The notes: generated from the letters alone by a model not told the origin. A stretch of DNA of 61,753 nt from Candidatus Kapaibacterium sp. (GCA_022842685.1 JALHPC010000013.1:1-61753), one strand, 5' to 3'. Shown: positions 9,310 through 18,242, numbered from the stretch's first letter. Numbers and translations: made by a program.

Positions 9310-10175
9310 CCATCTGGTTTCACGCCATACGGCCAAAAACGTTGGTTGCTGGAGCTGCGCCCGTGTTGGTAGGGAGTGCATTAGCATGGGCAGACGGACG
9401 CTTTGTTGATTGGGTTGGGGCTTTGGCCCTCGTGTGTGCTGTGCTTATCCAGATAGCAAGTAACTTCATCAACGAGTTAGAAGACTTCAAGCGTGGTGCT
9501 GATGCTCGACGTGTTGGCCCCATACGAGCCGTAAGTGCAGGCCTGATTACGCCTGCCAGTATGCGGCGTGCCTCGTGGGGCGTCGTGCTTACGGCATTCG
9601 TTCTTGGCCTGCCAATAGTATGGCATGCCGGGCCCATCGTGTTAGGTATTGGAGTTGTGTGCCTTGTTATGGCCTGGATGTATACCGGTGGCCCCTTTCC
9701 ACTTGCCTATCACGGCTTGGGAGAGGTGTTTGCCTTCTTGTTCTTTGGTGTGGTTGCCGTGGCTGGCACCTACTATGCGCATGCCGGACGGTGGAGTGCC
9801 GACGCCTTTGTAGCGTCGGTAGGTCCTGGTTTGTTGGCGGCCAACATTTTGGCCGTTAACAACCTGCGAGACATGTATACCGACGCCATAGCCAATAAGC
9901 GTACGTTAGCGGTCAGGTTTGGAGCCATGTTTGCACGGATCGCCTATGCTGTATGTACCGCTGTGGCAATTGCCGTGCCTTCGATCGTGCTTAGCACGCA
10001 TCGTGGGCCGTGGGTGTTGTTGCCACTCATCACCATGCCACTTGGCATCATGTTTATGGCGCTTATTCATCGCCGCTCTGGCGCCGAACTCAACCCTCTG
10101 CTAGGGGGCACCGCCCTTCTCTACGTGATGTATACCGTGTGCGCCGTCATGGGCATAGCGCTATCGCGTCTGTGA
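9306..10175 (+). CDS. menA: 1,4-dihydroxy-2-naphthoate polyprenyltransferase
   Basis: A 289-aa integral membrane prenyltransferase of the UbiA superfamily, which attaches a polyprenyl chain to 1,4-dihydroxy-2-naphthoate. The first Asp-rich motif is seen as NFINELEDFKRGAD and the second as NNLRDMYTDAIANKRT; about eight hydrophobic segments are spread along the chain. The start ATG 9306 overlaps the menG stop; the longer upstream reading frame is menG sequence in another phase. With the polyprenyl synthase at 22007-23002 this covers the chain-making and chain-joining steps of menaquinone synthesis. Confidence 0.92.
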   Translation: MTIWFHAIRPKTLVAGAAPVLVGSALAWADGRFVDWVGALALVCAVLIQIASNFINELEDFKRGADARRVGPIRAVSAGLITPASMRRASWGVVLTAFVLGLPIVWHAGPIVLGIGVVCLVMAWMYTGGPFPLAYHGLGEVFAFLFFGVVAVAGTYYAHAGRWSADAFVASVGPGLLAANILAVNNLRDMYTDAIANKRTLAVRFGAMFARIAYAVCTAVAIAVPSIVLSTHRGPWVLLPLITMPLGIMFMALIHRRSGAELNPLLGGTALLYVMYTVCAVMGIALSRL

Positions 10176-10194
10176 TTGGGAAGCCCCCCGCGAA

Positions 10195-10206
10195 GCGTCC
10201 CGTGCA
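10195..10206 (+). promoter_or_regulatory. GCGTCCCGTGCA element
   Basis: A 12-mer that recurs just upstream of mgtE (36411-36422) and, inverted, upstream of typA (47405-47416 on the minus strand), each time pointing at the downstream gene. Here it is followed after 4 nt by TACTTCTG, an imperfect -7 element. Function unknown. Confidence 0.35.
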
Positions 10207-10300
10207 ACTGTACTTCTGTGGAACAAATACGTACGTAACAAGTTATCCACGTCACCGAGGTTTAATGTAACGCAAGGCCGTCCTTCCGGCTGTGGTTCGG

Positions 10301-10308
10301 TATTTTTG
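10301..10308 (+). promoter_or_regulatory. TATTTTTG -7 element
   Basis: Fits TAnnTTTG, 64 nt upstream of the ATG at 10373. No clear -33 element. A short GC-rich inverted repeat (GCCG-TCCTT-CGGC) lies just before it. Confidence 0.4.
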
Positions 10309-10372
10309 CCAGTCTAGCAGCGAACCACCTGCATACATCAAGCACGCACATTCACAGTTATTCGAGGAAGTC

Positions 10373-13300
10373 ATGTTATACCGTACGTTTTCGCTCATAG
10401 CGGCCATGGTGCTGCTATCCACGGCGGCATTTAGCCAGGTTCCTGCCCAGGTGATGAAGTACCTGTCGCGGCACACGTCAAACCCGCCAGCATATAACGC
10501 CGGTGCAGCCGAGGTAGTAGCATACGATCCGGCGACGAAGCGCGTGGCCTATATCGACGCCAACTCGAACAAGGTGACCATTATCGACATTTCGGACGTC
10601 AACAACCCGACCTTCGTTCGAGACATCTTCCTGCTTGCCTACAACGGTGCTGCCAACAGCATTGCGATTCACAATGGTATCGTGGCGATTGCCTTGGAGA
10701 ATCTTACCAGCAAACAACTGCCAGGGAATGTGTTGTTTGTTGACATCAACGGCGCCTTCCAAGCCATCTACGAGGTGGGTGCTTTGCCCGATATGATTAC
10801 GTTTACGCCTGACGGAACACGCGTTATCGTGTGTAACGAAGGCGAGCCCAATGCCGACTACTCCGTTGATCCCGAAGGTTCTGTCAGCATCATCAACATT
10901 TCGTCGGGCATCACTACGGCCACCGTTCAAACCGTAGGGTTTACATCGCTCAACGGCAAGCAAGACTCGCTCGGCGCCATGGGCATTCGCATTTATGGGC
11001 CAAACGCTAGTGTTGCGCAAGACTTAGAGCCCGAGTATGCCGCGATTAGCGCAGACTCTCGTACGGCCTACGTTGCCATTCAAGAAGCCAACGCCTTGGC
11101 GGTAATCGACATTCCAACAGCGACCCTTACAAGAGTGGTGGCATTGGGATACAAGGACTACAGCAAGGGCTTACCACGAGCCATGAAGTATCCGTGGACA
11201 GATAGGCCTGTGATAGGGCAAACACCGGCTGGACAAGACGTAAAGCTGGGCGGATGCTCGGGGTTATGGTACGTGGGAACGGCTCCGGGTGACACCACAA
11301 AGTGGCGCTTCTTGACGCACCCCGATCGTGGCCCTAACGCTGAACCATCGACCGTTCGTGGTGCTACACGTCGCCCGTTTGTGCTGCCAAACTATCAAGC
11401 CGAAGTCAACCTCATTGAATTGAATCGAGTAACTGGACAGATTACACTGGTTGAGAGAACCCCACTGCATCGATTTGTTGGTCAAGACTCGTTGGCGATC
11501 TCGGGCCTACCGAATCTGCAAGCTGCGGGACAGGGCTTTGCGTACACGGATGAGTTGCCAGTGAACCTTTTGGGCGAAGATCTTAATAACGATCCCTTTG
11601 GTGCCGACCTTGAAGGTATCGTGGTTGACGCACAAGGCAACTGGTGGATGGTTGATGAATATCGTCCGGCTATCTATCACTTTCAACCGAATGGTCGGTT
11701 GATTAACCGATACGTTCCCGCAGGTACTGCCGCAAGTGTTGGTGCTGCTGCCGGTACGTTTGGCGTCGAAGCCATCCCTGCCGTGTATGCACGCCGCCGC
11801 GCCAACCGTGGCTTTGAAGCTGTAGCTATTGAAGGGAATATCATATATGCCTTTATCCAGAGTTCGATAGATAATCCAGACGCGGCCAACGATGTTAACT
11901 CGCGGAACTCAACGTGGTGCCGGATCTTAGCGTTCGACACGCAAACGATGGCCGTTGTGGGCGAATACCTCTATCCGATGTTTGAAAAGTTTGGCGGAGC
12001 CGACAAGATAGGCGACGCGGTATCGCTGGGCAATGGCCGCTTTATGGTTATCGAGCGCGACGATGCTACGGGCCTTCGTGCACGCAAGTACCTGTTTGAA
12101 ATCGACCTGCGCGGCGCGACTAACCTTACAACTGCTACGATCAACCTTCCACTGGGTCGCACGATTGAGTCGCTCTCGTTTGCCGAGATGGCTCAGTACG
12201 GCATCAAGCCAGTGTGGAAGCAGAAGGCCGTTTACCTTCCTGGTGTTGGATATGGTGACTACGACAAGCCAGAGGGCTTAGCGCTTATCAACAGCAACAC
12301 GTTTGCCATTATTAACGACAACGACTTTGGCGTTGGAGCATCGCCGCTGCCGAATCCGCCAACGGGCCGTATTGCCATCGACGAGAGCAAGATACCCGTC
12401 CTTGGTATCATCACGTTCGATCGTCCGAACGGCCTAGATCCTAGCGACCGCGACTCTGGCGTTGGCAATCTAGGCGCTTACCGCATGGGCAATTGGCCAG
12501 TATATGGCATGTATCAGCCCGATGCCATCGACCTGATTACGATTGATGGTCAGACGTACATCGTGAGCGCCAACGAAGGCGATGCCCGCGAGTATTCCAC
12601 GTATGCCGAAGAAGTGCGTGTGAACGACGCCGCTGTGGTACTCGATGCGACGTCGTTTGCCGGCTGGCCAAACCTCAAGCTGAATACGACCATGGGCCGA
12701 CTCACCATCGTGAATAACATCGGTGACGTTGATGGCGATGGCGACTACGACCGAATGTATACGCTTGGCGCACGGTCGTTCTCGATTTGGAATGCCGATG
12801 GCAACCTGATTTGGGACTCGGGCAACGAGTTCGAGCGGCTTACCTATCAGTTCTATCCTAGAAACTTCAATACTGGCCACACAACGAATGCCATCGACGA
12901 TCGCAGCGACAACAAGGGCCCCGAGCCCGAGGCCGTGTCGATTGGCGTCATAAACGACTCGACCTATGCCTTCATCGGCAACGAGCGAATCGGTGGCATC
13001 TTTATGTACAATGTAAGCGACCCAACGAACCCAACATACACGGACTATGTGAACTCGAGGGACTTCGCCGTAACGCCGAATTTGACGAACGTAACCAACG
13101 GAACAGTAGGCGACTTGGGCACCGAAGTGATCAAGTTCATTCCAAGCTCGTTGAGTCCGAACGGCTCTCACGTAGTAATCTCGGGTAACGAGATTTCTGG
13201 CACGGTCAGTCTGTACTCGGTACGAATCCCGCAGATCATTTCGCGTCCGGCCGACACTGTGCGTGTGTGCCGTAACGAGCGCCTTGAACTTACCGTTGAA

Positions 13301-14866
13301 GCAACTGGCATGAATCTCACATATCAGTGGATGCGCAACGGACAGCCGATTCCTGATGCCGATAGTTCAACATATGTTGTTGATTCAGCAACATCGGCAG
13401 ATGAAGGCATCTACTCGTGTTCTGTAAGGTCCGATGGTGGCATGCATGTTACTCCAAGTCAAACTACCGTCATCGTTGCGTTTCGTACGGAGTTGTTACA
13501 AGAGCCTCCGGCCCTTATTCAAACTGCGCCAATCTCTTCCGTCTTTATCGAAGTACGCACAAGCCAAGATGCTGGCGAGCGCTATCAGTGGTATCGCGCC
13601 GGTGTTGCGTTGCAGGAGAGCATCAAGTTTCGTGGCGTCAACACCAATCGCCTCCAGATTTTTAACATGCAGTTTGCAGATACCTCATCGGCCTACTACT
13701 GCATTGTGACGGGCGGATGCAGCTCGGTTCGCACACGCAATGTTGCTGTGTTGATTCCGCGAGTGCTTATCGAGACTCAGCCAACAGCTCGCATCGAGGC
13801 CTGCCCTGGCGATACCATCGTCATCCGTACGGCTGCTCGTCAGTCTGGCGGCGACATCGGCCTAGGTTATCAGTGGCGGAAGTTCCCCGGTGTTAACGTT
13901 GTTGACGACGAGCGTATCACCGGTGCCAATAGTCCGGTGCTGACGATTGCAGGTGCGACCCTCGCCGATGCCGGTCAGTACTTCTGCAATATCACGGGGG
14001 TGCCGTCGACCGAAGTTGGTACCACATCAACGTGCGTTGTCGATGTTGCCGATCGTCCAGAACTGCTCGACGACCTAGCAAACGTGAATGGTGACACAGT
14101 TGTGTTTGTTTGCGATAATGGTTCTGCCAACCTACGCGTAACAGCTGTTGGCGCTTCTCGCTATGAGTGGTTGCGCAATGGCGAAGTGGTGATTGCAAGC
14201 GGAAATCCTTCCGAGACCATTCGCGGTGGTGGTCAATGGCAAGTTCGAATGTACTCTCGTTGTGGCAACACTGTCACGGCATCGCGTGTGCTCAACGTGG
14301 AGTCGCGTATTCGTCCACGTATCGGCTTGCAGCCACAGGCCACGATTACGCGCCGCGTTGGTGACCGTCTTGAGATCGAGTTCACGTTGTCGAGTGGTAC
14401 TCCCGAAATCAGCTATCAGTGGTTCAAGGATGATCGTCCAGTTCCAGGCGCAACGTCGGCCACGTACGTTGTTGCCGAAGCTGCGTTCACCGATGCAGGT
14501 CGCTACTACTGCGTTGCCCGCAATTCGTGCGGCGTGCAAGCCACACGCATCGTACGAGTCAACATTCTTCAAGCTGTGTCGGTCGATGAGTCAGAGTTAC
14601 CAGTCGAGCCAACCGTCGTGTGTTCGCCGAATCCTATGCGCAGCGAAGCTACGTTGCAGTACGCTGTTCCGGCCTCGGGCATGGCCAAGGTTACACTGGT
14701 AGGGCTGGACGGTACGGTCCTAGCAGTTCTTGCAAACGCCGACGTTGCTGCCGGCTGGTATCGTGCAACGATTGACGCCTCGATGCTTCCAGCAGCGGGC
14801 TTGTACATGATCCGTTTGGAAACGTCTGCTGGCACGGCCACACTTCCCGTTGTCCACGTTAGATAA
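10373..14866 (+). CDS. secreted choice-of-anchor I protein with inserted phytase-like domain, Ig domains and type IX sorting tail
   Basis: 1497 aa, starting at ATG 10373 after GAGGAAG. Signal peptide MLYRTFSLIAAM...AFSQ. Residues of about 25-265 and 640-940 are the two halves of a choice-of-anchor I propeller (IDISDVNNPTFVRDI; then YGMYQPDAIDLITIDGQTYI and VSANEGDAREYSTYA). Between them, at about 270-620, lies an esterase-like phytase domain (FGADLEGIVVDAQGNWWMVD). From about 948 there are four or five Ig-like repeats with the YQWMRNGQPI / GIYSCSV pattern. The last ~85 residues (SPNPMRSEATL ... GLYMIRLETSAGT) are a type IX sorting domain. Likely a surface or released phosphoester or esterase-type enzyme; activity is inferred from the family only. 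Confidence 0.88.
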   Translation: MLYRTFSLIAAMVLLSTAAFSQVPAQVMKYLSRHTSNPPAYNAGAAEVVAYDPATKRVAYIDANSNKVTIIDISDVNNPTFVRDIFLLAYNGAANSIAIHNGIVAIALENLTSKQLPGNVLFVDINGAFQAIYEVGALPDMITFTPDGTRVIVCNEGEPNADYSVDPEGSVSIINISSGITTATVQTVGFTSLNGKQDSLGAMGIRIYGPNASVAQDLEPEYAAISADSRTAYVAIQEANALAVIDIPTATLTRVVALGYKDYSKGLPRAMKYPWTDRPVIGQTPAGQDVKLGGCSGLWYVGTAPGDTTKWRFLTHPDRGPNAEPSTVRGATRRPFVLPNYQAEVNLIELNRVTGQITLVERTPLHRFVGQDSLAISGLPNLQAAGQGFAYTDELPVNLLGEDLNNDPFGADLEGIVVDAQGNWWMVDEYRPAIYHFQPNGRLINRYVPAGTAASVGAAAGTFGVEAIPAVYARRRANRGFEAVAIEGNIIYAFIQSSIDNPDAANDVNSRNSTWCRILAFDTQTMAVVGEYLYPMFEKFGGADKIGDAVSLGNGRFMVIERDDATGLRARKYLFEIDLRGATNLTTATINLPLGRTIESLSFAEMAQYGIKPVWKQKAVYLPGVGYGDYDKPEGLALINSNTFAIINDNDFGVGASPLPNPPTGRIAIDESKIPVLGIITFDRPNGLDPSDRDSGVGNLGAYRMGNWPVYGMYQPDAIDLITIDGQTYIVSANEGDAREYSTYAEEVRVNDAAVVLDATSFAGWPNLKLNTTMGRLTIVNNIGDVDGDGDYDRMYTLGARSFSIWNADGNLIWDSGNEFERLTYQFYPRNFNTGHTTNAIDDRSDNKGPEPEAVSIGVINDSTYAFIGNERIGGIFMYNVSDPTNPTYTDYVNSRDFAVTPNLTNVTNGTVGDLGTEVIKFIPSSLSPNGSHVVISGNEISGTVSLYSVRIPQIISRPADTVRVCRNERLELTVEATGMNLTYQWMRNGQPIPDADSSTYVVDSATSADEGIYSCSVRSDGGMHVTPSQTTVIVAFRTELLQEPPALIQTAPISSVFIEVRTSQDAGERYQWYRAGVALQESIKFRGVNTNRLQIFNMQFADTSSAYYCIVTGGCSSVRTRNVAVLIPRVLIETQPTARIEACPGDTIVIRTAARQSGGDIGLGYQWRKFPGVNVVDDERITGANSPVLTIAGATLADAGQYFCNITGVPSTEVGTTSTCVVDVADRPELLDDLANVNGDTVVFVCDNGSANLRVTAVGASRYEWLRNGEVVIASGNPSETIRGGGQWQVRMYSRCGNTVTASRVLNVESRIRPRIGLQPQATITRRVGDRLEIEFTLSSGTPEISYQWFKDDRPVPGATSATYVVAEAAFTDAGRYYCVARNSCGVQATRIVRVNILQAVSVDESELPVEPTVVCSPNPMRSEATLQYAVPASGMAKVTLVGLDGTVLAVLANADVAAGWYRATIDASMLPAAGLYMIRLETSAGTATLPVVHVR

Positions 14867-14892
14867 CCCACGTTAGCGATAGCGCATCATTT

Positions 14893-14925
14893 GGCGGGGC
14901 TTCGACCATTGGTTGGAGCCCCGCC
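14893..14925 (+). terminator. GC-rich stem-loop after the phytase-like gene
   Basis: Arms 14893-14907 and 14911-14925 pair nearly perfectly (GGCGGGGC against GCCCCGCC). It is followed by TTCGTTTG rather than a clean T-run, so termination is likely but weakly supported. Confidence 0.55.
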
Positions 14926-14940
14926 TTCGTTTGCAATCGG

Positions 14941-14948
14941 TATCTTCG
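14941..14948 (+). promoter_or_regulatory. TATCTTCG -7 element of pyrE
   Basis: Fits TAnnTTyG; ends 5 nt before the pyrE ATG, which predicts a leaderless or nearly leaderless transcript. Confidence 0.5.
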
Positions 14949-14953
14949 CAGCC

Positions 14954-15484
14954 ATGGACTATCTAGCACTTGCACACAACATCTACGCCGTAGCACATCG
15001 CACGGGCACGTTCACGCTTCGTAGTGGAGCCGTGAGTAACGAATATTTCGACAAGTATCAATTCGAGAGCGACCCCGCACTGTTGCGCGCCGTTGCCGAA
15101 CATCTTGCCCCCAAGGTTCCGCCAGGCACCGAAATGTTGGCTGGCTTGGAAATGGGCGGCATCGCTATTGCCGTCGCTCTGTCGCAGGTTACGGGCCTGC
15201 CCGCAGTGTTTGTGCGCAAGAAGGCCAAGCCCTATGGCACGGCCTTGCTGTGCGAGGGTCCGTCTGTTCAAGGACGTAATGTGCTCGTTGTCGAAGACGT
15301 GGTAACCTCGGGCGGCCAAGTGGTCATTAGCACTGCCGACCTTCGCGCCCTTGGTGCCAGCATATCACACGTCGTATGCGTTATCGACCGCGAGCAGGGT
15401 GGCGCGCAAGCTCTTGCAGACGCAGGATTAACGCTATTGCCCCTTTTCACCATGTCGGTATTGAAAGGGGCATCGGGAGAATGA
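14954..15484 (+). CDS. pyrE: orotate phosphoribosyltransferase
   Basis: A 176-aa type I phosphoribosyltransferase that joins orotate to PRPP to form OMP in pyrimidine synthesis. It has the substrate-side FTLRSGAVSNEYFDKY, the catalytic-loop lysines FVRKKAKPYG, and the PRPP-binding VLVVEDVVTSGGQV. Start 14954 fits the family length and follows the TATCTTCG element. It overlaps the next gene by ATGA (15481-15484). The C-terminal codons KGAS are formed by one copy of the CGATGCCCCTT word in inverse orientation. Confidence 0.9.
   Translation: MDYLALAHNIYAVAHRTGTFTLRSGAVSNEYFDKYQFESDPALLRAVAEHLAPKVPPGTEMLAGLEMGGIAIAVALSQVTGLPAVFVRKKAKPYGTALLCEGPSVQGRNVLVVEDVVTSGGQVVISTADLRALGASISHVVCVIDREQGGAQALADAGLTLLPLFTMSVLKGASGE
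15465..15475 (-). repeat. CGATGCCCCTT word, copy 1
   Basis: Exact 11-mer on the minus strand, inside the 3' end of pyrE, read there as KGAS. A TTGCCCCTTT near-copy sits 20 bases upstream in opposite orientation. Confidence 0.8.
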
Positions 15485-16251
15485 AGATCTATACGTTCAA
15501 CGTGAATGGCATTCGCGCCATCATGAAGAAGGGCTTCATGGAGTGGGTGAACGAGGCCAAGGCCGATGTGATTTGTTTGCAAGAAACCAAGGCCGACGTA
15601 GACAAGATTCCTGATGAAGTAAAGAACCTCGCGGGCTACCACACCTTTTGGCATTCCTGCCGAAAACGCAGCGGATATTCGGGTGTTGGTGTGCTAACGC
15701 GTATGAAGCCGGACAACGTTACCGAACACATCGGCGTAGAAGAGATCGACGTTGAAGGGCGCATCCTGGAAGTCGACTACGGAGCGTTCATCCTGTATGG
15801 TGTCTACTTTCCAAATGGTAGCACGGGCAACAGCCGTGTGCCCTATAAGTTGAATTTTTACGACAAGCTCTTTGAGCGATGCGAAGAGCAGCGTGCGGCT
15901 GGGCGAAAGATCGTCGTATGCGGCGACTACAACACAGCACATCATGAAATCGACCTTGCGCGGCCCAAGGAAAACGTGAAGACCACGGGCTTCCTGCCGG
16001 AAGAACGCGTAAAGCTCGATGAGTTAGAACAGCGTGGCTGGTTAGACGCGTTCCGCGAGTTCAAACCCGAGGAGACGGATGCCTATACGTACTGGGACTA
16101 CTTTACTAGGGCACGCGACCGCAACGTAGGGTGGAGAATCGACTATCACTGGATTACCAAGGATCTGCGCCCGGCGCTGAAAAATGCGTGGCATGCGCCC
16201 GACGTTATGGGCAGCGATCATTGTCCGGTTGGAATATTGCTGAACCCATAA
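15481..16251 (+). CDS. xth: exodeoxyribonuclease III (AP endonuclease family 1)
   Basis: A 256-aa Mg-dependent nuclease of the exonuclease III family, which removes 3' blocks and cuts abasic sites in base excision repair. The family active-site motifs are present: TFNVNGIRA at the start, CLQETKAD, GDYNTAHHEIDL, RIDYHW and the terminal GSDHCPVGI. Length and order match ExoA/Xth. Translationally coupled to pyrE by ATGA, and its TAA stop directly abuts the ATG of the next gene. Confidence 0.92.
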   Translation: MKIYTFNVNGIRAIMKKGFMEWVNEAKADVICLQETKADVDKIPDEVKNLAGYHTFWHSCRKRSGYSGVGVLTRMKPDNVTEHIGVEEIDVEGRILEVDYGAFILYGVYFPNGSTGNSRVPYKLNFYDKLFERCEEQRAAGRKIVVCGDYNTAHHEIDLARPKENVKTTGFLPEERVKLDELEQRGWLDAFREFKPEETDAYTYWDYFTRARDRNVGWRIDYHWITKDLRPALKNAWHAPDVMGSDHCPVGILLNP

Positions 16252-16839
16252 ATGCAGCCGCCTAATGTACCAACGTGTTGGATAATTGCTGGGCCAAACG
16301 GCGCTGGCAAGACAACGTTTGCACTTGAGTTTCTGCCGAAGATGGCGGACTGCTCGTACTTTGTAAACGCAGATCTCATTGCTGCTGGTTTATCTCCAAT
16401 CATGCCTGATAGGGTGATTGTTTCGGCTGGCCGGTTGTTCTTAACGGAGATAGAACATCGTGTATTGTCGCATGAAAATTTTGCGTTTGAAACAACGTTG
16501 TCTGGACGATCAAATCTACAGCTCGTTGACCGTCTACTGAAGATAGGTTGGAATGTTGAGCTTATCTACCTGGCGTTACCAGACGTAATCGTCTCGAAGC
16601 AGTGAGTCGCTGAGAGGGTTGCGCATGGTGGACACGACATTCCGCTCGCGGACATCGAGCGCCGCTTTCTTCGTAGTCTACGCCATTTGTTCCAAGATTA
16701 TGCACATCGCGTCAGTCGCACGAGCTGTTTCATGAACGACACAGCATATCCGGTGCTCATCTTCGAACAATTGGGTTCACACCGAACCATTGTTCATCAT
16801 GAATATTATCAGTTGCTACTTGGAAAGGTATCGAAGTGA
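16252..16839 (+). pseudogene. zeta-toxin-like P-loop kinase with an in-frame stop
   Basis: The frame codes for a 195-codon zeta-toxin family protein (COG4185) interrupted by TGA at 16603-16605, codon 118. Before the stop are the Walker [23 protein letters not shown] and FETTLSGRS; after it the same frame continues with VAERVAHGGHDIP and RRFLRSLRHLFQDY, the conserved C-terminal part, and ends at TGA 16837-16839. A single C-to-T change (CGA to TGA) would explain the break. Zeta-type kinases phosphorylate UDP-amino sugars or similar nucleotides. It could be a dead gene, a sequencing error, or less likely readthrough. Its end overlaps the next small gene by GTGA. Confidence 0.8.
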
Positions 16840-17051
16840 TTGTTGAACAGTCCGGCCAACCATCGTACCACGCTCTGCTGCAATTGGCGGCATTACGGGA
16901 AGCCGTTGCCAAAGCACTGGATCGCAAACGTCTCCTTGGTCAATATGCCGTTGTTTGGAAGGATGGAGGTGTTGTTCTTATTCGCCCCGAACCTGCAGAG
17001 GTCGACCATATGCGAGAAGAGAATTCAGAAGATGAGTCGCATACGTTGTAA
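16836..17051 (+). CDS. small partner protein of the zeta-toxin-like gene
   Basis: A 71-aa protein starting with GTG 16836, overlapping the stop of the broken toxin-like gene by four bases. It has an amphipathic helix (LAALREAVAKALDRKR) followed by LGQYAVVWKDGGVVLIRPE, a short beta pattern seen in small proteins next to COG4185 kinases, and an acidic tail. The overlap and size suggest an antitoxin-like or accessory partner. The frame is intact although the toxin is interrupted. Function is inferred from context only. Confidence 0.6.
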   Translation: MIVEQSGQPSYHALLQLAALREAVAKALDRKRLLGQYAVVWKDGGVVLIRPEPAEVDHMREENSEDESHTL

Positions 17052-17074
17052 AAGGCTGCCCCTTTGATTGCACC

Positions 17075-17482
17075 ATGAACACTGCACTGTTCTCTTCTCG
17101 CAACGTCGAGGTGATGTTGCGAGTTTCGCTAGCCATCGTTTATGCGTGGTTTGGCGCACTAAAACTGCTTGATGCCAGCCCGGCGCATGACCTTGTAGCG
17201 GCAACGCTGCCGATGCTGTCACCGTCAACAGCCGTTGCAACGTTGGGATGGTGGGAGGTGATCCTAGCGGTACTTCTGTTGGTGCCACGACTAACTACCG
17301 CTGCATTGATGCTGTTTGCATTTCACATGCTTGGTACGTTCCTGCCACTTGTAACTGTTGCCAATGTTACGTGGTTAGAGCCACCGCTGGTGCTAAGTCT
17401 GGTAGGACAGTACATCGTAAAGAACGTTGTCTTTTTAGCAGCGGGTGCGGCCGTGTATTATCTGTACAGACTTCGACGCTGA
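17075..17482 (+). CDS. DoxX-like four-helix membrane protein
   Basis: A 135-aa protein with four hydrophobic segments (about residues 10-30, 55-78, 80-102, 108-130). The opening pattern LRVSLAIVYAWFGALKLL resembles DoxX/DUF417-type small membrane proteins, often linked to thiol or quinone redox or stress. No cysteines or catalytic residues are evident. Stands alone on the plus strand, convergent with the LolA-like gene. Exact function unknown. Confidence 0.6.
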   Translation: MNTALFSSRNVEVMLRVSLAIVYAWFGALKLLDASPAHDLVAATLPMLSPSTAVATLGWWEVILAVLLLVPRLTTAALMLFAFHMLGTFLPLVTVANVTWLEPPLVLSLVGQYIVKNVVFLAAGAAVYYLYRLRR

Positions 17483-17502
17483 TTAATGGGGCGGCGGTCT
17501 GT

Positions 17503-17528
17503 ACGGGCAGGCCCCTGTGCCTGCCCGT
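17503..17528. terminator. 10-bp perfect stem-loop between convergent genes
   Basis: Arms 17503-17512 and 17519-17528 (ACGGGCAGGC / GCCTGCCCGT) with a 6-nt loop. It lies in the short gap between the DoxX-like and LolA-like genes, so it could end both transcripts; no T-run is present. Confidence 0.45.
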
Positions 17529-17543
17529 GGAATGGGGCAGCCC

Positions 17544-18242
17544 CTACCTGAATTTGGAATCCGGAATGGCTACGTTGAATTCGTACTTCGAGTACCAGAG
17601 TTCAACGTTGGCTTTGAGTGGCTTCTTTTCATCGCCTGCAGCTACCGAAGGTGCGTCGAAGTCGCCCGTCATGGTTTTGGGCAGCTCGAATCGTGGCACG
17701 TCGAACATGAGCTTTGCATACGATGGAAGACCGTATTCGCGCGCCTTGGCATTATCGTACACGAGTTCACCGACTACGGTTCCGCCGGCTCGCATCGATA
17801 TCTCGATTTTTCGGACGATGGCCAAGCCGGCATCAATCCACAGCGTTGCTACCACAACGTCTGGATCGTCGTCGAGCGGAACAACTTTCACACGGCGCAT
17901 CGATGCCCCTTGGAAAGAAGCAGAGCCCATGTCGACAGCGCTGTAGGGTTTGTTAAGAAGGCGGGCTGCCGATAAATCTGCTCCCTGTTTTGGGATCATA
18001 GCAAAGCCATCAGATTCGATATGCGTTTTGTCGGGCGCTTTGAAGTACATCGTGGCCGTACTTTCTGGGGCCTTTAGAAAGGGTACGTCTACCTTGATGC
18101 GCACGGCCGTGGTATACGACTTGACCGTTGTGATCTTGGCTTTTACTGTTGATAGGAGTTCTTGTGCTGACTGGGCGGCGGCATGACCGTACATGCCGAT
18201 GCCGAGGATTCCTGCTGCTACGATGGCTACGATAGATTTCAC
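17544..18242 (-). CDS. LolA-like periplasmic protein coupled to an ABC-2 transporter
   Basis: A 232-aa exported protein: signal peptide MKSIVAIVAAGILGIGMYG...AAAQ, then a LolA/LppX-type fold suggested by alternating beta strands (AVRIKVDVPFL, ATMYFKAPDKTHIES, ATLWIDAGLAIVRKIEI). Such proteins carry lipids or lipoprotein acyl chains across the periplasm. Its ATG overlaps the stop of the ABC permease by ATGA, so it probably receives or delivers the substrate of that transporter. It is not the housekeeping LolA by sequence signature. A CGATGCCCCTT word lies inside it, read as QGAS. Confidence 0.65.
   Translation of the reverse strand: MKSIVAIVAAGILGIGMYGHAAAQSAQELLSTVKAKITTVKSYTTAVRIKVDVPFLKAPESTATMYFKAPDKTHIESDGFAMIPKQGADLSAARLLNKPYSAVDMGSASFQGASMRRVKVVPLDDDPDVVVATLWIDAGLAIVRKIEISMRAGGTVVGELVYDNAKAREYGLPSYAKLMFDVPRFELPKTMTGDFDAPSVAAGDEKKPLKANVELWYSKYEFNVAIPDSKFR
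17902..17912 (+). repeat. CGATGCCCCTT word, copy 2
   Basis: Exact copy within the LolA-like gene; on the coding strand it reads AAGGGGCATCG and encodes part of QGAS. Confidence 0.8.

Noticed and set aside
10237..10245. DnaA box-like TTATCCACG suggesting an origin
   Set aside because: A single 8-of-9 match with no cluster, no AT-rich unwinding region and no dnaA or dnaN nearby.
12470..13171. Minus-strand 233-codon frame
   Set aside because: Entirely antisense to the phytase/anchor protein, no recognisable domain.
17057..17064. Treating every TGCCCCTT as a full uptake word
   Set aside because: Here and at several other sites only the 8-base core is present (CTGCCCCTT); I kept only exact CGATGCCCCTT copies as features and used the core only for the statistical comparison.
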